A DNA stretch of 62,420 nucleotides from JBCBRD01 sp039819785 (GCA_039819785.1 JBCBRH010000025.1:1-62420), one strand, 5' to 3'; positions 17,516-26,067 are shown, counted from the stretch's first letter. Numbers and translations: made by a program. The notes: a model not told the origin generated them from the sequence alone.

Positions 17516-18700
17516 TCATTCTGGACGGCTCAGATCAGATGGCCAGGTCACAACAAACGTGGTGCCCCGTTTTATAGCTGGGTCTGACGTGACTGAAATG
17601 CTCCCTCCGATCGTCGTGAGTGTGCGCTGTACGAACGCGAGGCCCATGCCGCTGCCTGCTGCTACATCCGCAGATCGTGAAAGGGTTCGGAAGGGCAAGA
17701 AAATCGCGTTTTGGTTTTTTGGTGAGATGCCCGGGCCGTCGTCATGGATGGTGAAGACGAAAGCGCCGGCGGTATCCGACACCGGTTGGCCGGTCAGGGT
17801 AACCGTGCCGTCTGCGAGATCATGGTGCTTGATTGCATTGTCCACGAGATTTCGGATGACGACGTCAAGGGGGGCCAGGGCTGTTGTCAACGTCGGCCAT
17901 GTGCCATCGATTGCGATTGTAAAACCGGCAGGACGGGGCATGGCCTTTATGATGGAGCGGACCAACGCATCGGTGTCGATGACTTCGGCCACATCGGATT
18001 TGCGGCCGACACTCGCATAATCAAGCAGAGCGCCCAGCATTGAGGACATGCGCAGCGACTGTGTCTTGAGCGTTTGAAGAGCGGTGCTTGCTGCTGTTGT
18101 GGACCCGGCCGCAACGGCTTTTTCCGCATCGTCGGCCATGTAGCGTATGGCGCGCAGGGGCGATTTCAGGTCGTGCGATATTACGGCTGCGTAGTCTTCC
18201 AGGTCGCGGTTGGCCAACTCAAGTTCTGCATTGGCCTCAGCTAGCTCGTTTGACTTTCTGGCCACCTCTTCTTCGGCGATCAGCCGGGCGCGCATTTGTT
18301 TCGTCAGTTCCAGCTCGGAATCCGTGGCGGCGAGAACCTGTCCAATGAGGAGGATAAATCCGGTGCTGTCTTTGTCTGGGAAGATTGTCAGGTTGAGCTG
18401 CGGTTCTTCACGTTCGGCGGAGATGCGCTTGACGCCCGGCAAGTTGAAGACGCCTGTTTGAACCTCGCTCAGTTGTTTGATTTCAGGCTCGTAGCCCATC
18501 AGCATGGGCAAGCTGTCAGCAATGGGCGCACCGATTTCGATTGCTTCTGTGATGGGGCCGAAACGCGCGGTGACGATCAGGTCTGCATCCAGCCACGCCA
18601 AGCCGTAGACGCCGCGATCGGCAATCTGGTGGGCGACTGACAACAGGGGTGCTGGTTGGATGGCTGTTGGCGATGGCTGTGCTTGTTTGGGTTTGGTCAT
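17516..18700 (-). CDS. Sensor histidine kinase with PAS-like N-terminus
   Basis: The 394-residue cytoplasmic kinase has no membrane segment. Residues 20-125 resemble a PAS-like sensory domain, and a coiled coil at about 128-170 leads into the HisKA helix with the phosphorylatable His176 (Ala-Val-Ile-Ser-His-Asp-Leu-Lys-Ser-Pro-Leu). The catalytic domain shows an N-box (Arg-Asn-Leu-Val-Asp-Asn-Ala-Ile) at 283-290, a G1 box Asp-Gly-Pro-Gly-Ile-Ser at 321-326, and a G2 box Gly-Ser-Gly-Met-Gly-Leu-Ala at 349-355. The H-box resembles phytochrome-type kinases. It lies 69 bases downstream of the small GTPase gene and upstream of the response regulator, so the three are probably co-transcribed. The signal is unknown. 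Confidence 0.9.
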   Translation of the reverse strand: MTKPKQAQPSPTAIQPAPLLSVAHQIADRGVYGLAWLDADLIVTARFGPITEAIEIGAPIADSLPMLMGYEPEIKQLSEVQTGVFNLPGVKRISAEREEPQLNLTIFPDKDSTGFILLIGQVLAATDSELELTKQMRARLIAEEEVARKSNELAEANAELELANRDLEDYAAVISHDLKSPLRAIRYMADDAEKAVAAGSTTAASTALQTLKTQSLRMSSMLGALLDYASVGRKSDVAEVIDTDALVRSIIKAMPRPAGFTIAIDGTWPTLTTALAPLDVVIRNLVDNAIKHHDLADGTVTLTGQPVSDTAGAFVFTIHDDGPGISPKNQNAIFLPFRTLSRSADVAAGSGMGLAFVQRTLTTIGGSISVTSDPAIKRGTTFVVTWPSDLSRPE

Positions 18701-18768
18701 GTGACCTGGATATTGATTTTGGGCGTTTCTAAAGCCGGTTTTCGTTCGTCATGGTCGATGCGTTTTGG

Positions 18769-19275
18769 TCATTGGTCGCGGCGGATGATGGCGGCGGCAA
18801 GGGTATGAAACGCTGCTTCCACGTTATCGCCGGTCTTCGCGCTGGTGATGATCACGTCGCGTTCTCGCGCTTTGAGGCTTTCTGGAAGGGATGGGGCCTC
18901 ACCTGGTTGCAGGAGGTCTGACTTGTTTATGACGAAGCCATGTTTGCGCCCCGGAAATGCTTCGCGGAAGCCGTCGCCCAATTCGGTCATGACGTCGAGT
19001 GTTCCGGGGCGGGTGACGTCGCCGATGATGAGGGCTGCGGATGCTTCGCGCATGTAAACATGGCGGAAGATGCTTTGGCGCATGTTTCCGTCGGTGTCCC
19101 AGATGATCAGCGTGGTGCGCTGCTGCAGGACGTCCTCTGGCACATCATAGGTATAAATATTCACACCCAGCGTGGGCTTGTAGTTGAAATCAAACTGGTT
19201 GAGCGTCAGCCGCCTCACCAGGGACGATTTGCCGACACCGATTTCGCCCAGCAGCATGACCTTGCGGGCTGTCAT
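18769..19275 (-). CDS. Rab/Ras-like small GTPase with atypical switch II
   Basis: The 168-residue protein is a complete Ras-fold GTPase. The P-loop is Gly-Glu-Ile-Gly-Val-Gly-Lys-Ser-Ser at 10-18. A switch I Thr lies at 35 (Lys-Pro-Thr-Leu-Gly-Val). G4 is Asn-Lys-Ser-Asp at 117-120 and G5 is Thr-Ser-Ala-Lys at 144-147. The G3 box reads Trp-Asp-Thr-Asp-Gly-Asn at 59-64 where eukaryotic Rab proteins have Trp-Asp-Thr-Ala-Gly-Gln, so the catalytic Gln is replaced by Asn. There is no C-terminal Cys for lipid attachment. Its start overlaps the OmpA-C gene by four bases, so the two are coupled. It is distinct from MglA in length and sequence detail, but a polarity or envelope-switch role is conceivable. 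Function is inferred only. Confidence 0.9.
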   Translation of the reverse strand: MTARKVMLLGEIGVGKSSLVRRLTLNQFDFNYKPTLGVNIYTYDVPEDVLQQRTTLIIWDTDGNMRQSIFRHVYMREASAALIIGDVTRPGTLDVMTELGDGFREAFPGRKHGFVINKSDLLQPGEAPSLPESLKARERDVIITSAKTGDNVEAAFHTLAAAIIRRDQ

Positions 19276-21563
19276 CGGGCGCGTTCTCCGGCATAGCCAA
19301 CTTCGAACTGGACCCGTCTGTTGGGGCTGTTTTCACCGGTGTTGGGTGCGAGGTTCTTGCCGTCTGCGCGGCCGATGGCGACCAGCCTTTCGCTTGGCAT
19401 GCCCAACCGTAGCAGGTCGGCCAAAACAGCTTCGGCGCGCTGTTGGCCGAGCACGACGTTGTCATCGCGATTGCCGATTTCATCGGTGTAGCCCACAACC
19501 CGGATGAGGAGTTCTCCTCCTCGCGAAATTGCAATGAGTTCGCGCATCGTCTTTTCGGCCTGCTGGCGGTTCCGGTATTCCGTGCCGGTTGAAAAGAAGA
19601 TTGCGTTGGCATCGGCGAAGGCAACCAGCTTTTCCCGTTCGCTCAGCTCAGCGGTGGGGTTTAAAGCGATGGCCTGTTTGATCGCCACGATCAGCGTCGC
19701 GATCTGTTCGCCTTTCAAAGCCATGATTTCAGCTCGTTCGGCGACTGAGGCGGCTTCACCTCCGCTGGGCGGGCTGCGACCAAGCGCGGTTGCCAACTGC
19801 GCTGTTGACGGTGTCTGGGCTGACCGCAAACGAGGAGCGATCACTTGTGTGAGTTTCGCGGTGGCGCTTTCGATTTGCGCGGTGGCGTTCTTGATTGTGT
19901 CATTGATGTCCGACAGCGGGGTGGTGTCCGTCACAGTTGTCTGGGACAGCGCTTTTGTTGTTTCCGATAGCGTTTTGGAAACGTCCCGCGAAGCTGTTTT
20001 TTGCGCCTCTGTTTGAAGTTCGGCCGTCAACTGTTCCAAATCCGTCCCTATGGTGGAGAGCCTGCCGGTTGTACGGGTAAAGGCACGGGAAATTGTCTCG
20101 CGTGCAACGGATAGTCGGAGGCTCGCCAATTCGTTCCGAAGTCTGGAGACTTCAGAGGGGACGTTTTCGCTCAGGCCCGTCACCTCACGGCGCAGTCGAT
20201 CCACTTCAGGTCGAATCTTTGCATCAGCCGAGGCAACAACAGTGGTTTCATCCTGTACGCGCACCTGTGGCAGTGCCCCGTTCAGCGCGTTGATCAAACC
20301 TGCCTTTGTCGCGCTGGATGGCGTTAATCCTCGGACCGAGATGCTGTCGCCGTAAGCGGCGACGTCGAGTTCGATCGGATAACCCCTCAGGTCGGCTGTC
20401 TGCTCTATCACCCCAGCGGCGATCCCGCGCACACGTTCTGTTTGATACTGCTCATAGGCAAACCAGGCCAACCAAATCGCTAGACCGAGCCCAAGTATCC
20501 AAAGCAGGAGCTTGGCCGGGTTGAAGCCGCTCGTTCTTAATTGCTCCTGGCGTTCAACGATGCGGTTTTGCATCCGCTCGGCCATGGTGCCTAGACCGCC
20601 GTCATGTTCCAGGTCCTGATCGGCGTCTTTGCTCAGGCTGGCGTCAGCGCTGGCGATCGGACTTTCGGATGAAGGTCTGGCGTCAGTGATCTTTGCACCG
20701 TCGGCGGTGTCAAGCCTGTGCTGGAGGGCGAGCAGGAATTCCTCATCAATGATCTTTTCAACTGAATCGTGGGCGACGCCTTTGCACTTTGCCACCAGCA
20801 GGTAGCTCGGCGATGTTCTGAGGTAGACTGCGTCGTCATCGACTTCCAGGCGCCGCAACGCATTGCCCTTCACGTTGAAGGCTTCGGTCGCGACGTCGTT
20901 GACAGCTGTCAGGACGCCGCTGACCAGATGGTCAACATTGCTTTTCGAGGGCGAGGCTGGCCAGCGGTCTAAGATCTCACCGGTGCCGCGGCGGATCAGA
21001 TACATCTCTTCGACGTGCAGCTTCTGACTTTCGGCAAGGGCAAGCTCGGCAACCGACCGTCCCGTCGTAATGGAGCGAAGGCGCAACATGGCGGGATTTT
21101 CGCCGAGGCGTCGGTTGATCTCATCCATCATGTCCTTGATGGCGCTGGCGACGTAGGCCTGTACCATGCGGCCGGTCATCGGATAGAGCGCTTCGACGAG
21201 ATCGTCCTGGGAATTACGGATTTCAACCTTGATGGTCTTCGTCACAAGCGGGGCGATGGCTTCTGATAGTTCGCCATGGCGGGCGACTTCGGCGTCGCGC
21301 AGGGCGCTGTCGAGGACGTTGGCGACGCTGGTCTTGAAGCGTTCCATCGTGCCTGCTTGCGCAAACACATCGTCCAGGCGTTGGGTGAGCTCGAGCCGGT
21401 AGCCTGCTTCGCGGCTGGCGACGTCGGCAATGTGTTTCGTCAGACGGTCGCGTTCTTCGCGGCTGGTGCTGCCGAGGTGGTCGAGGCGGCTTTGTAGCTC
21501 TGATAGGGTCTGGTTTTCGCTATCGAACAGCAATTGCTTTAATTTGATTACACCCTGTGACAT
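19272..21563 (-). CDS. Transmembrane OmpA-C protein with large cytoplasmic domain
   Basis: The 763-residue protein starts at an ATG preceded by GAGG. Residues 1-150 are helical. About 180-285 form a mixed alpha/beta region (Met-Tyr-Leu-Ile-Arg-Arg-Gly-Thr-Gly-Glu-Ile-Leu, then Asp-Asp-Ala-Val-Tyr-Leu-Arg-Thr) that reminds me of longin/roadblock folds. A linker leads to one membrane helix at about 351-370. A BON-like segment (about 390-445), coiled coil, and an OmpA-C peptidoglycan-binding domain (about 650-755, with Gly-Tyr-Thr-Asp and Asn-Arg-Arg) follow. The OmpA domain should be periplasmic, so the N-terminal half is cytoplasmic, where the coupled GTPase could bind it. The OmpA domain and helix are firm; the longin-like call is tentative. 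Confidence 0.85.
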   Translation of the reverse strand: MSQGVIKLKQLLFDSENQTLSELQSRLDHLGSTSREERDRLTKHIADVASREAGYRLELTQRLDDVFAQAGTMERFKTSVANVLDSALRDAEVARHGELSEAIAPLVTKTIKVEIRNSQDDLVEALYPMTGRMVQAYVASAIKDMMDEINRRLGENPAMLRLRSITTGRSVAELALAESQKLHVEEMYLIRRGTGEILDRWPASPSKSNVDHLVSGVLTAVNDVATEAFNVKGNALRRLEVDDDAVYLRTSPSYLLVAKCKGVAHDSVEKIIDEEFLLALQHRLDTADGAKITDARPSSESPIASADASLSKDADQDLEHDGGLGTMAERMQNRIVERQEQLRTSGFNPAKLLLWILGLGLAIWLAWFAYEQYQTERVRGIAAGVIEQTADLRGYPIELDVAAYGDSISVRGLTPSSATKAGLINALNGALPQVRVQDETTVVASADAKIRPEVDRLRREVTGLSENVPSEVSRLRNELASLRLSVARETISRAFTRTTGRLSTIGTDLEQLTAELQTEAQKTASRDVSKTLSETTKALSQTTVTDTTPLSDINDTIKNATAQIESATAKLTQVIAPRLRSAQTPSTAQLATALGRSPPSGGEAASVAERAEIMALKGEQIATLIVAIKQAIALNPTAELSEREKLVAFADANAIFFSTGTEYRNRQQAEKTMRELIAISRGGELLIRVVGYTDEIGNRDDNVVLGQQRAEAVLADLLRLGMPSERLVAIGRADGKNLAPNTGENSPNRRVQFEVGYAGERAR

Positions 21564-21769
21564 TGGTCCTCGTTCGCGTTCGATAGGTTGCAATCGCCTT
21601 GCGGCAGGTGTCTGACCAACCGGTGGCCGTTTTAGTCGCTGTCCTGAGGCGGCGGTTTTCTTGGAGCATACGTCCCGCGCGCATGCTTAACCGGAGTGTT
21701 GAGCTGGGGCCGGTTCGGGGTTTGCGCAAACGGTTCTTGGCCTGACGGTAATCGCAAAAAGCGTTGCGA

Positions 21770-22078
21770 TTAGGCGCGCGAGATTTGTTTGATACGCTGA
21801 CCTAGATCGTTGATGCCTTTCGAGAGCTCATCGAATGCGGCACGCCGTTCGCCGGTCACCTCGCCAGATAAGGCCTCCAGGCGCATGTCCAAAGCTTCCA
21901 CCCGACGCGCCAGTTCGTCCTCAAGTTCGCGGATGCGCACTTCCATGGTGGACAATCGGTGCTCGAATTCCCGAACTGTATCTCCGACCAGTAATTCGCG
22001 GATCTGGTCCATACGTTCATCCGCCAGATCCATACCGGAACTGCCGTTTCTCAAGCCATTCAGGGATGTTGCCGTCAT
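21770..22078 (-). CDS. Small coiled-coil protein heading the GTPase operon
   Basis: The 102-residue soluble protein has a short variable N-terminus. From about residue 22 to the end it is nearly continuous heptad-patterned helix rich in Glu, Arg and Leu, with no membrane segment. A GAGG motif supports the ATG at 22076-22078 over the in-frame one at 22093. It lies about 207 bases upstream of the OmpA-C gene on the same strand and is the first gene after the divergent region facing the CHASE2 gene. It could be an oligomeric adaptor or GTPase partner; no known family is recognised. Confidence 0.65.
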   Translation of the reverse strand: MTATSLNGLRNGSSGMDLADERMDQIRELLVGDTVREFEHRLSTMEVRIRELEDELARRVEALDMRLEALSGEVTGERRAAFDELSKGINDLGQRIKQISRA

Positions 22079-22319
22079 ATCCGTCGACCTCACTGGAACG
22101 CGCTACCGTAAAACGCAGTCTAGGCGTCTTACTCTCCAAAAATCTTGGGTCGAGTTTACCCAGTTAAAGGTTACACCATTGCTCACGAGAGCGCAGCTTT
22201 TATGCCTCAAAAATGAGGAGGATGCCGCACTCGCGCCGTATTTTTGGAGGACCGGCTCGTATCGTTGATTACCTACGACATGCAGATGAGTGCGGGCAGA
22301 CAGCTGAAGATTTTCGAAT

Positions 22320-23579
22320 TTGAGACCATCCAGCGTGCGAAAACATCACTTTTTGGAGACCGGAGTTTTCGCCTGTGTCGTTGCGTTTTTGTTCGCTTCA
22401 GTGCTTGCGTTTGCCGTTGGCAGAATGCCTGGCCAGTTTGCGACGCAGCTTTTGACGCCGAACTGGATGCCGCAGCAGATCGTGAAGCTCATCGAGACAT
22501 CAAATGATGTGCAAGTGGCGATGGTGGCCGATGTGCTTCCTGCCGAACACCCCGATATCGCGATTGTCCTGATCAATGAAGAGGCGCTATCGGAGCTAGC
22601 CTATGTCTCGCCGATTGACCGCGCCTGGGTGAGTGATCTGGTCAAGGCGATTGCCGCACTCAAGCCACGCGTGATTGCGCTTGATCTGCTGTTTGACCGT
22701 TCGACCGAACCTGCCAAAGACGCGCTGCTGATCGAAACGCTTTCCACGCTCGACATCCCGGTTGTTTTGGGGGCGGCGGATGAACGCTATCGGATGACGG
22801 AGCAGGCGCGAGCCTGGCAGGCAGCGTTCCTAGCCAAAACCGGGTCACCTGTTGGGTATCTGAATCTGCAGTACGATGCGCAGGAGGCATCGGGTGATCC
22901 CATTATTCGTTACCGGGCGGCTGCTCAGAATGGTGGTCTTTACCCAAGAAGCTTTGCAGACCGAATAGCCGAAGCTGCGGGTCATAATTTTGGCTCCGGC
23001 GGTGCAAGGTCAGCTGGGGCAAAGTCAGATGGCATCGGAGGCAATCGGCGTATTCCGTGGCTTGGCCAACCGTCCGAAGGTGAGACGTTTTTCGCGTTGG
23101 ACGCGGTAGCCGTTCTCGAGGCAGCCCGTGATCCTGATGGTTTTTTGGCTGTCGCGCTTGGTCCGCAAATCGCCGGGCGGATCGTGATCGTGGGTGGAGA
23201 TTTTCCCGGACGGGATCGCCATCCGACGCCTATCACGATGCATGGTGATGACGATATGCTGGGCGTGCAAGTTCACGCACAGATCCTGGCTGCACGGCTT
23301 GATGGACGCTTCTTGACGGATTTGGGCCCGCGCACGGTCCAAGCGGTGGTGTTCGGGCTTTCCTTTTTCGGTTTGGTTGCGGGGATTTTGTTGCACAGGC
23401 GTGGGAAGATGTTGGCTTGGGGGGCGTCGATTGCGACGCTGGGTGTCGTGGTGGCGGGATTGGCTGCACTGTGGGTGACCCGGGAGGTTGTGCCGCTTGC
23501 CCTGTTTGTGTCGGTTCTGCTTGGCAGTGTTGTGGTGGCCAGGCTGCTGGTGCGGTTTGCGCCCTCGCTCAGGCTTTGA
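22320..23579 (+). CDS. CHASE2-domain membrane protein without output domain
   Basis: The 419-residue protein has an N-terminal membrane helix (about 16-34). An extracytoplasmic CHASE2 domain follows (about 50-330), with Ile-Ala-Ile-Val-Leu-Ile-Asn-Glu-Glu, Asp-Arg-Ala-Trp, Pro-Arg-Val-Ile-Ala-Leu-Asp-Leu-Leu-Phe-Asp and a late Gly-Val-Gln-Val-His-Ala-like segment (Leu-Gly-Val-Gln-Val-His-Ala-Gln). Three C-terminal helices lie at about 335-410. CHASE2 sensors usually continue into a cyclase or kinase; here the protein ends after the last helix. The start must be TTG (22320) or a GTG five codons later, because no in-frame ATG is upstream. It is divergent from the GTPase operon and followed by a FecR-like gene. 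The ligand is unknown. Confidence 0.82.
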   Translation: MRPSSVRKHHFLETGVFACVVAFLFASVLAFAVGRMPGQFATQLLTPNWMPQQIVKLIETSNDVQVAMVADVLPAEHPDIAIVLINEEALSELAYVSPIDRAWVSDLVKAIAALKPRVIALDLLFDRSTEPAKDALLIETLSTLDIPVVLGAADERYRMTEQARAWQAAFLAKTGSPVGYLNLQYDAQEASGDPIIRYRAAAQNGGLYPRSFADRIAEAAGHNFGSGGARSAGAKSDGIGGNRRIPWLGQPSEGETFFALDAVAVLEAARDPDGFLAVALGPQIAGRIVIVGGDFPGRDRHPTPITMHGDDDMLGVQVHAQILAARLDGRFLTDLGPRTVQAVVFGLSFFGLVAGILLHRRGKMLAWGASIATLGVVVAGLAALWVTREVVPLALFVSVLLGSVVVARLLVRFAPSLRL

Positions 23580-23615
23580 GTTGATGTCAAAATGATGTGG
23601 TTGTGAGGTTGAGTG

Positions 23616-24365
23616 ATGAAGCTGGTCGAGATGGTCTGGAAACGGCTTTTGACGGCAGGTTTTGCTGTCGTGTTCAGTGTGTGCCTTGCCGGGACGGTTT
23701 TCGCTGAAGCGCTGGTGATCGGCTCCAATGTTTCGGGTGTTAAAGTGGGCACTCTATTGTCGAAAGCTCAGGTCGTGAAAGTCGGCGACGGGCAGACCCT
23801 TCGTTTGATGCTGCCGTCTGGGCGTACCAAAGTCATCAAGGGTCCGGCGTCGGCGGAAGTGGCAGTCCTGACGCGGAACCAAACGCGGAATGAGAAAATC
23901 TGGAAGACTGTGCTTGCATCGTTGAAAACCAAAGGCGGGTCGAGTTCTGACCGTATCGGGGCTGTGCGCGGGATGTCGGTTGCGCCAAAGCCAGTGGCCA
24001 AGGTTGCGACGTTGTCATTCAATGCGGTTCCGTTGAATGATGGAGGGACTGTCTGTGTTGTGCAGGGCGGCGACGTTGCTTTGGTTCGGCGTGGTTCAGG
24101 CACAGCGGGCGACGTGACCGTGTTCAACGCCAAAGCGGGGACCAAGGCCAAGGTTTCGTTTGCCGCTGGTCAGGCGCGGGTGGCGTGGCCAGATGATCTG
24201 CCGCTCGTGGATGGTCACTATGCGATCATTGCGGCTGGAGCGCCGATGCGGCAGGTGAGCCTGCGGGTGTTGGATGGTGTTCCCGGCGATGAGAGCATGC
24301 TATCGGATTTGGCCGAACGGGGATGCGTGGCGCAAACTGCGCAGTACCTGGCGACGCTGAAATGA
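23616..24365 (+). CDS. FecR-like exported protein downstream of CHASE2
   Basis: The 249-residue protein has a signal peptide (hydrophobic to about residue 27, then Val-Phe-Ala-Glu). An N-terminal beta-rich part with Val-Gly-Thr-Leu-Leu and Val-Gly-Asp-Gly-Gln-Thr-Leu-Arg-Leu-Met-Leu-Pro-Ser-Gly resembles FecR-type domains. A Ser/Gly linker leads to a second beta-rich region with two Cys residues (Val-Cys-Val-Val and Gly-Cys-Val-Ala). It starts 36 bases after the CHASE2 stop, so the two form an operon; FecR-like and CHASE2 genes are often paired. It is probably periplasmic and may bind the CHASE2 domain. The family call is moderate. Confidence 0.6.
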   Translation: MKLVEMVWKRLLTAGFAVVFSVCLAGTVFAEALVIGSNVSGVKVGTLLSKAQVVKVGDGQTLRLMLPSGRTKVIKGPASAEVAVLTRNQTRNEKIWKTVLASLKTKGGSSSDRIGAVRGMSVAPKPVAKVATLSFNAVPLNDGGTVCVVQGGDVALVRRGSGTAGDVTVFNAKAGTKAKVSFAAGQARVAWPDDLPLVDGHYAIIAAGAPMRQVSLRVLDGVPGDESMLSDLAERGCVAQTAQYLATLK

Positions 24366-24430
24366 TGTTGGGCGCCTGCCAAATGAAACGGGTGCCACGG
24401 ATGTTATGTGTGGCCAGAGGCGCAGTCTGC

Positions 24431-24464
24431 GCCCGTTCGTTTCAGATGAAACGAACGGGCTTTT
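24431..24464 (+). terminator. Rho-independent terminator after the FecR-like gene
   Basis: A perfect 14-base inverted repeat (GCCCGTTCGTTTCA and its complement) separated by two bases is followed directly by TTTT. It ends the CHASE2/FecR-like unit. Confidence 0.85.
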
Positions 24465-24528
24465 GCGTGCGCCCTACGTTGTTTTCCGAAGCGGGTGGGT
24501 GTCATCCCACGTCCGTTATGTATTGCGC

Positions 24529-24849
24529 TTAGGCCAGGGCGCTGGTCTTGTCGAATTTTTTGGCGAGCAGATAGTAGAACGCTACGCGGTTTTTATTCTT
24601 GTCCGCCTTCATCGTTTCGCAGACGTCTTTAATGGCAGCGTCGAGCGCTTTGTCATCCTCGGTCAGGGCCAGTTTCTTTTTCAGCCAGCTTTCGCGAACA
24701 CGGGCAAGCTCATCCTTGCTTGAGCAGGACACCAACGATGCATCACGGCTCTGCAAGGCAATGCCCAGGTGTTTGATGATGGCGCTGACCACCTTCTCAT
24801 CGGCATCTGGAGCGTATTTGGCCACTTCGGCCTTATGGTCCATGCTCAT
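24529..24849 (-). CDS. DUF2853 family protein
   Basis: The 106-residue soluble, helical protein matches the DUF2853 family. Recognisable points are an N-terminal Tyr-Ala-Pro-Asp-Ala-Asp, the Leu-Gly-Ile-Ala-Leu-Gln-Ser-Arg-Asp-Ala-Ser-Leu-Val segment, and a C-terminal Arg-Val-Ala-Phe-Tyr-Tyr-Leu-Leu-Ala. No function is established that I know of. A GGAGACCCGCG motif precedes the ATG. It is a single gene between two unrelated units. Confidence 0.8.
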   Translation of the reverse strand: MSMDHKAEVAKYAPDADEKVVSAIIKHLGIALQSRDASLVSCSSKDELARVRESWLKKKLALTEDDKALDAAIKDVCETMKADKNKNRVAFYYLLAKKFDKTSALA

Positions 24850-25005
24850 TCGCGGGTCTCCTTTTGGTGTTCACATTTTTCTACGCGATCACGACGGTCA
24901 AAGTGACCGTGGGCCTACAGCCCTTTGACGTGCTGTTATTGCGGCGCTCATCTGTGAACTGAAATCCTGCACGAAATCAAGCTTTGGTCGTGGAAATCCT
25001 CGGTT

Positions 25006-26067
25006 TCAGCTTGTGAAGGCCGCGCTGGAAAGGCTGCGGAATGCCATGGCGCTTGCGTCAATGCGGCGGGCTGCATCATCAAAACTTGCCGTGTGGGCCA
25101 TGACCGCGCGGGCGACTTCGTCCATGGCGCGTGTGGTGGCGTCGTCAAGCTTATGGAATGTGATGCCGTGACCCGTTTCCAACGCCTTGCGGATCATCGC
25201 CTGCTGCATGCGCGCTTCCGTGACGGATGTTGCAAACAGCTCTGAAGCCGCGCTTTCAAAGACCGCTTGGTCGCCGGGCTTTAGGTGTTCCCAAACGTTC
25301 AGGGCAATCCGCACGGCAAGTGTGGTGCCACCGCGGGAAAACGCGTTGGTGGTGGCGGTCCTTGCATGCTTATGGATGTTTGATTGCATCGCGAAATAAA
25401 GCCCGCCGGTCTCCACGATATCAGCATCGCCGCTGGCAAAAAGCTCAACGGGCTCGGCTGCGTTGTCCGCTGAGGTTATGGGCCTAGCGCCCATACCGCT
25501 GGCGACAGAGGCGGCAAGTCCTGGGATGGCGATGCGACGGTTGCGCAGGTCCGCAGCTGTTGTGATGGGTTCATGCGACCAGAGCGGCGGGTTTTCGCCG
25601 AGGTGGCCACAGGCGAGCGGAACGTAATTGAATGCGGATGCAAGGTCTCGCCAAAGCGCCTGACCGCCGGCGGTTTCAAGCCAGCCCTTAAAGGCGGTGG
25701 CTTCCAGTCCGCTGGCGCCTGGGAGGCCGGCGAAGTATGCGAACGCTGGATGCCGGTCCAGATGTTCATGCTCGGACCCGAAAACGATATCAGGTTGAGC
25801 GTCGGCGTTTGAAGGCGCTGCGACGTGTTCGAATTGTATGCGGCCCGACGACAGCGTTGTGATACGGCCCAGGACACGGCGGCATAGGTCGCCTGGCCCG
25901 GCGATATCATCCGACCAGGGCGATGCAACCTTTAGCACAATCTGCGCCGAGGTTTCTTGTGCGGACACGGGCAGAGGTGTTGCGGCAGCTTCGGTGGCGC
26001 TGATGGCTGCGCCTGAAACGGTGGCGGCTGCGACCGAGCCTGATTTAATGAATTCTCGACGGTTCAA
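25006..26067 (-). CDS. Orphan Tat-exported TRAP-type substrate-binding protein
   Basis: The 353-residue protein begins Met-Asn-Arg-Arg-Glu-Phe-Ile-Lys-Ser-Gly, a twin-arginine signal, followed by an Ala-rich core. The mature part shows DctP-like features, including Arg in Leu-Arg-Asn-Arg-Arg-Ile-Ala-Ile-Pro-Gly-Leu and a late Asn-Val-Trp-Glu-His-Leu. It is poorly conserved compared with the dctP at 10002. No DctQ or DctM gene lies nearby, so it may share another permease or have become a periplasmic sensor. The DctP family call is moderate and the ligand unknown. Confidence 0.7.
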   Translation of the reverse strand: MNRREFIKSGSVAAATVSGAAISATEAAATPLPVSAQETSAQIVLKVASPWSDDIAGPGDLCRRVLGRITTLSSGRIQFEHVAAPSNADAQPDIVFGSEHEHLDRHPAFAYFAGLPGASGLEATAFKGWLETAGGQALWRDLASAFNYVPLACGHLGENPPLWSHEPITTAADLRNRRIAIPGLAASVASGMGARPITSADNAAEPVELFASGDADIVETGGLYFAMQSNIHKHARTATTNAFSRGGTTLAVRIALNVWEHLKPGDQAVFESAASELFATSVTEARMQQAMIRKALETGHGITFHKLDDATTRAMDEVARAVMAHTASFDDAARRIDASAMAFRSLSSAAFTS

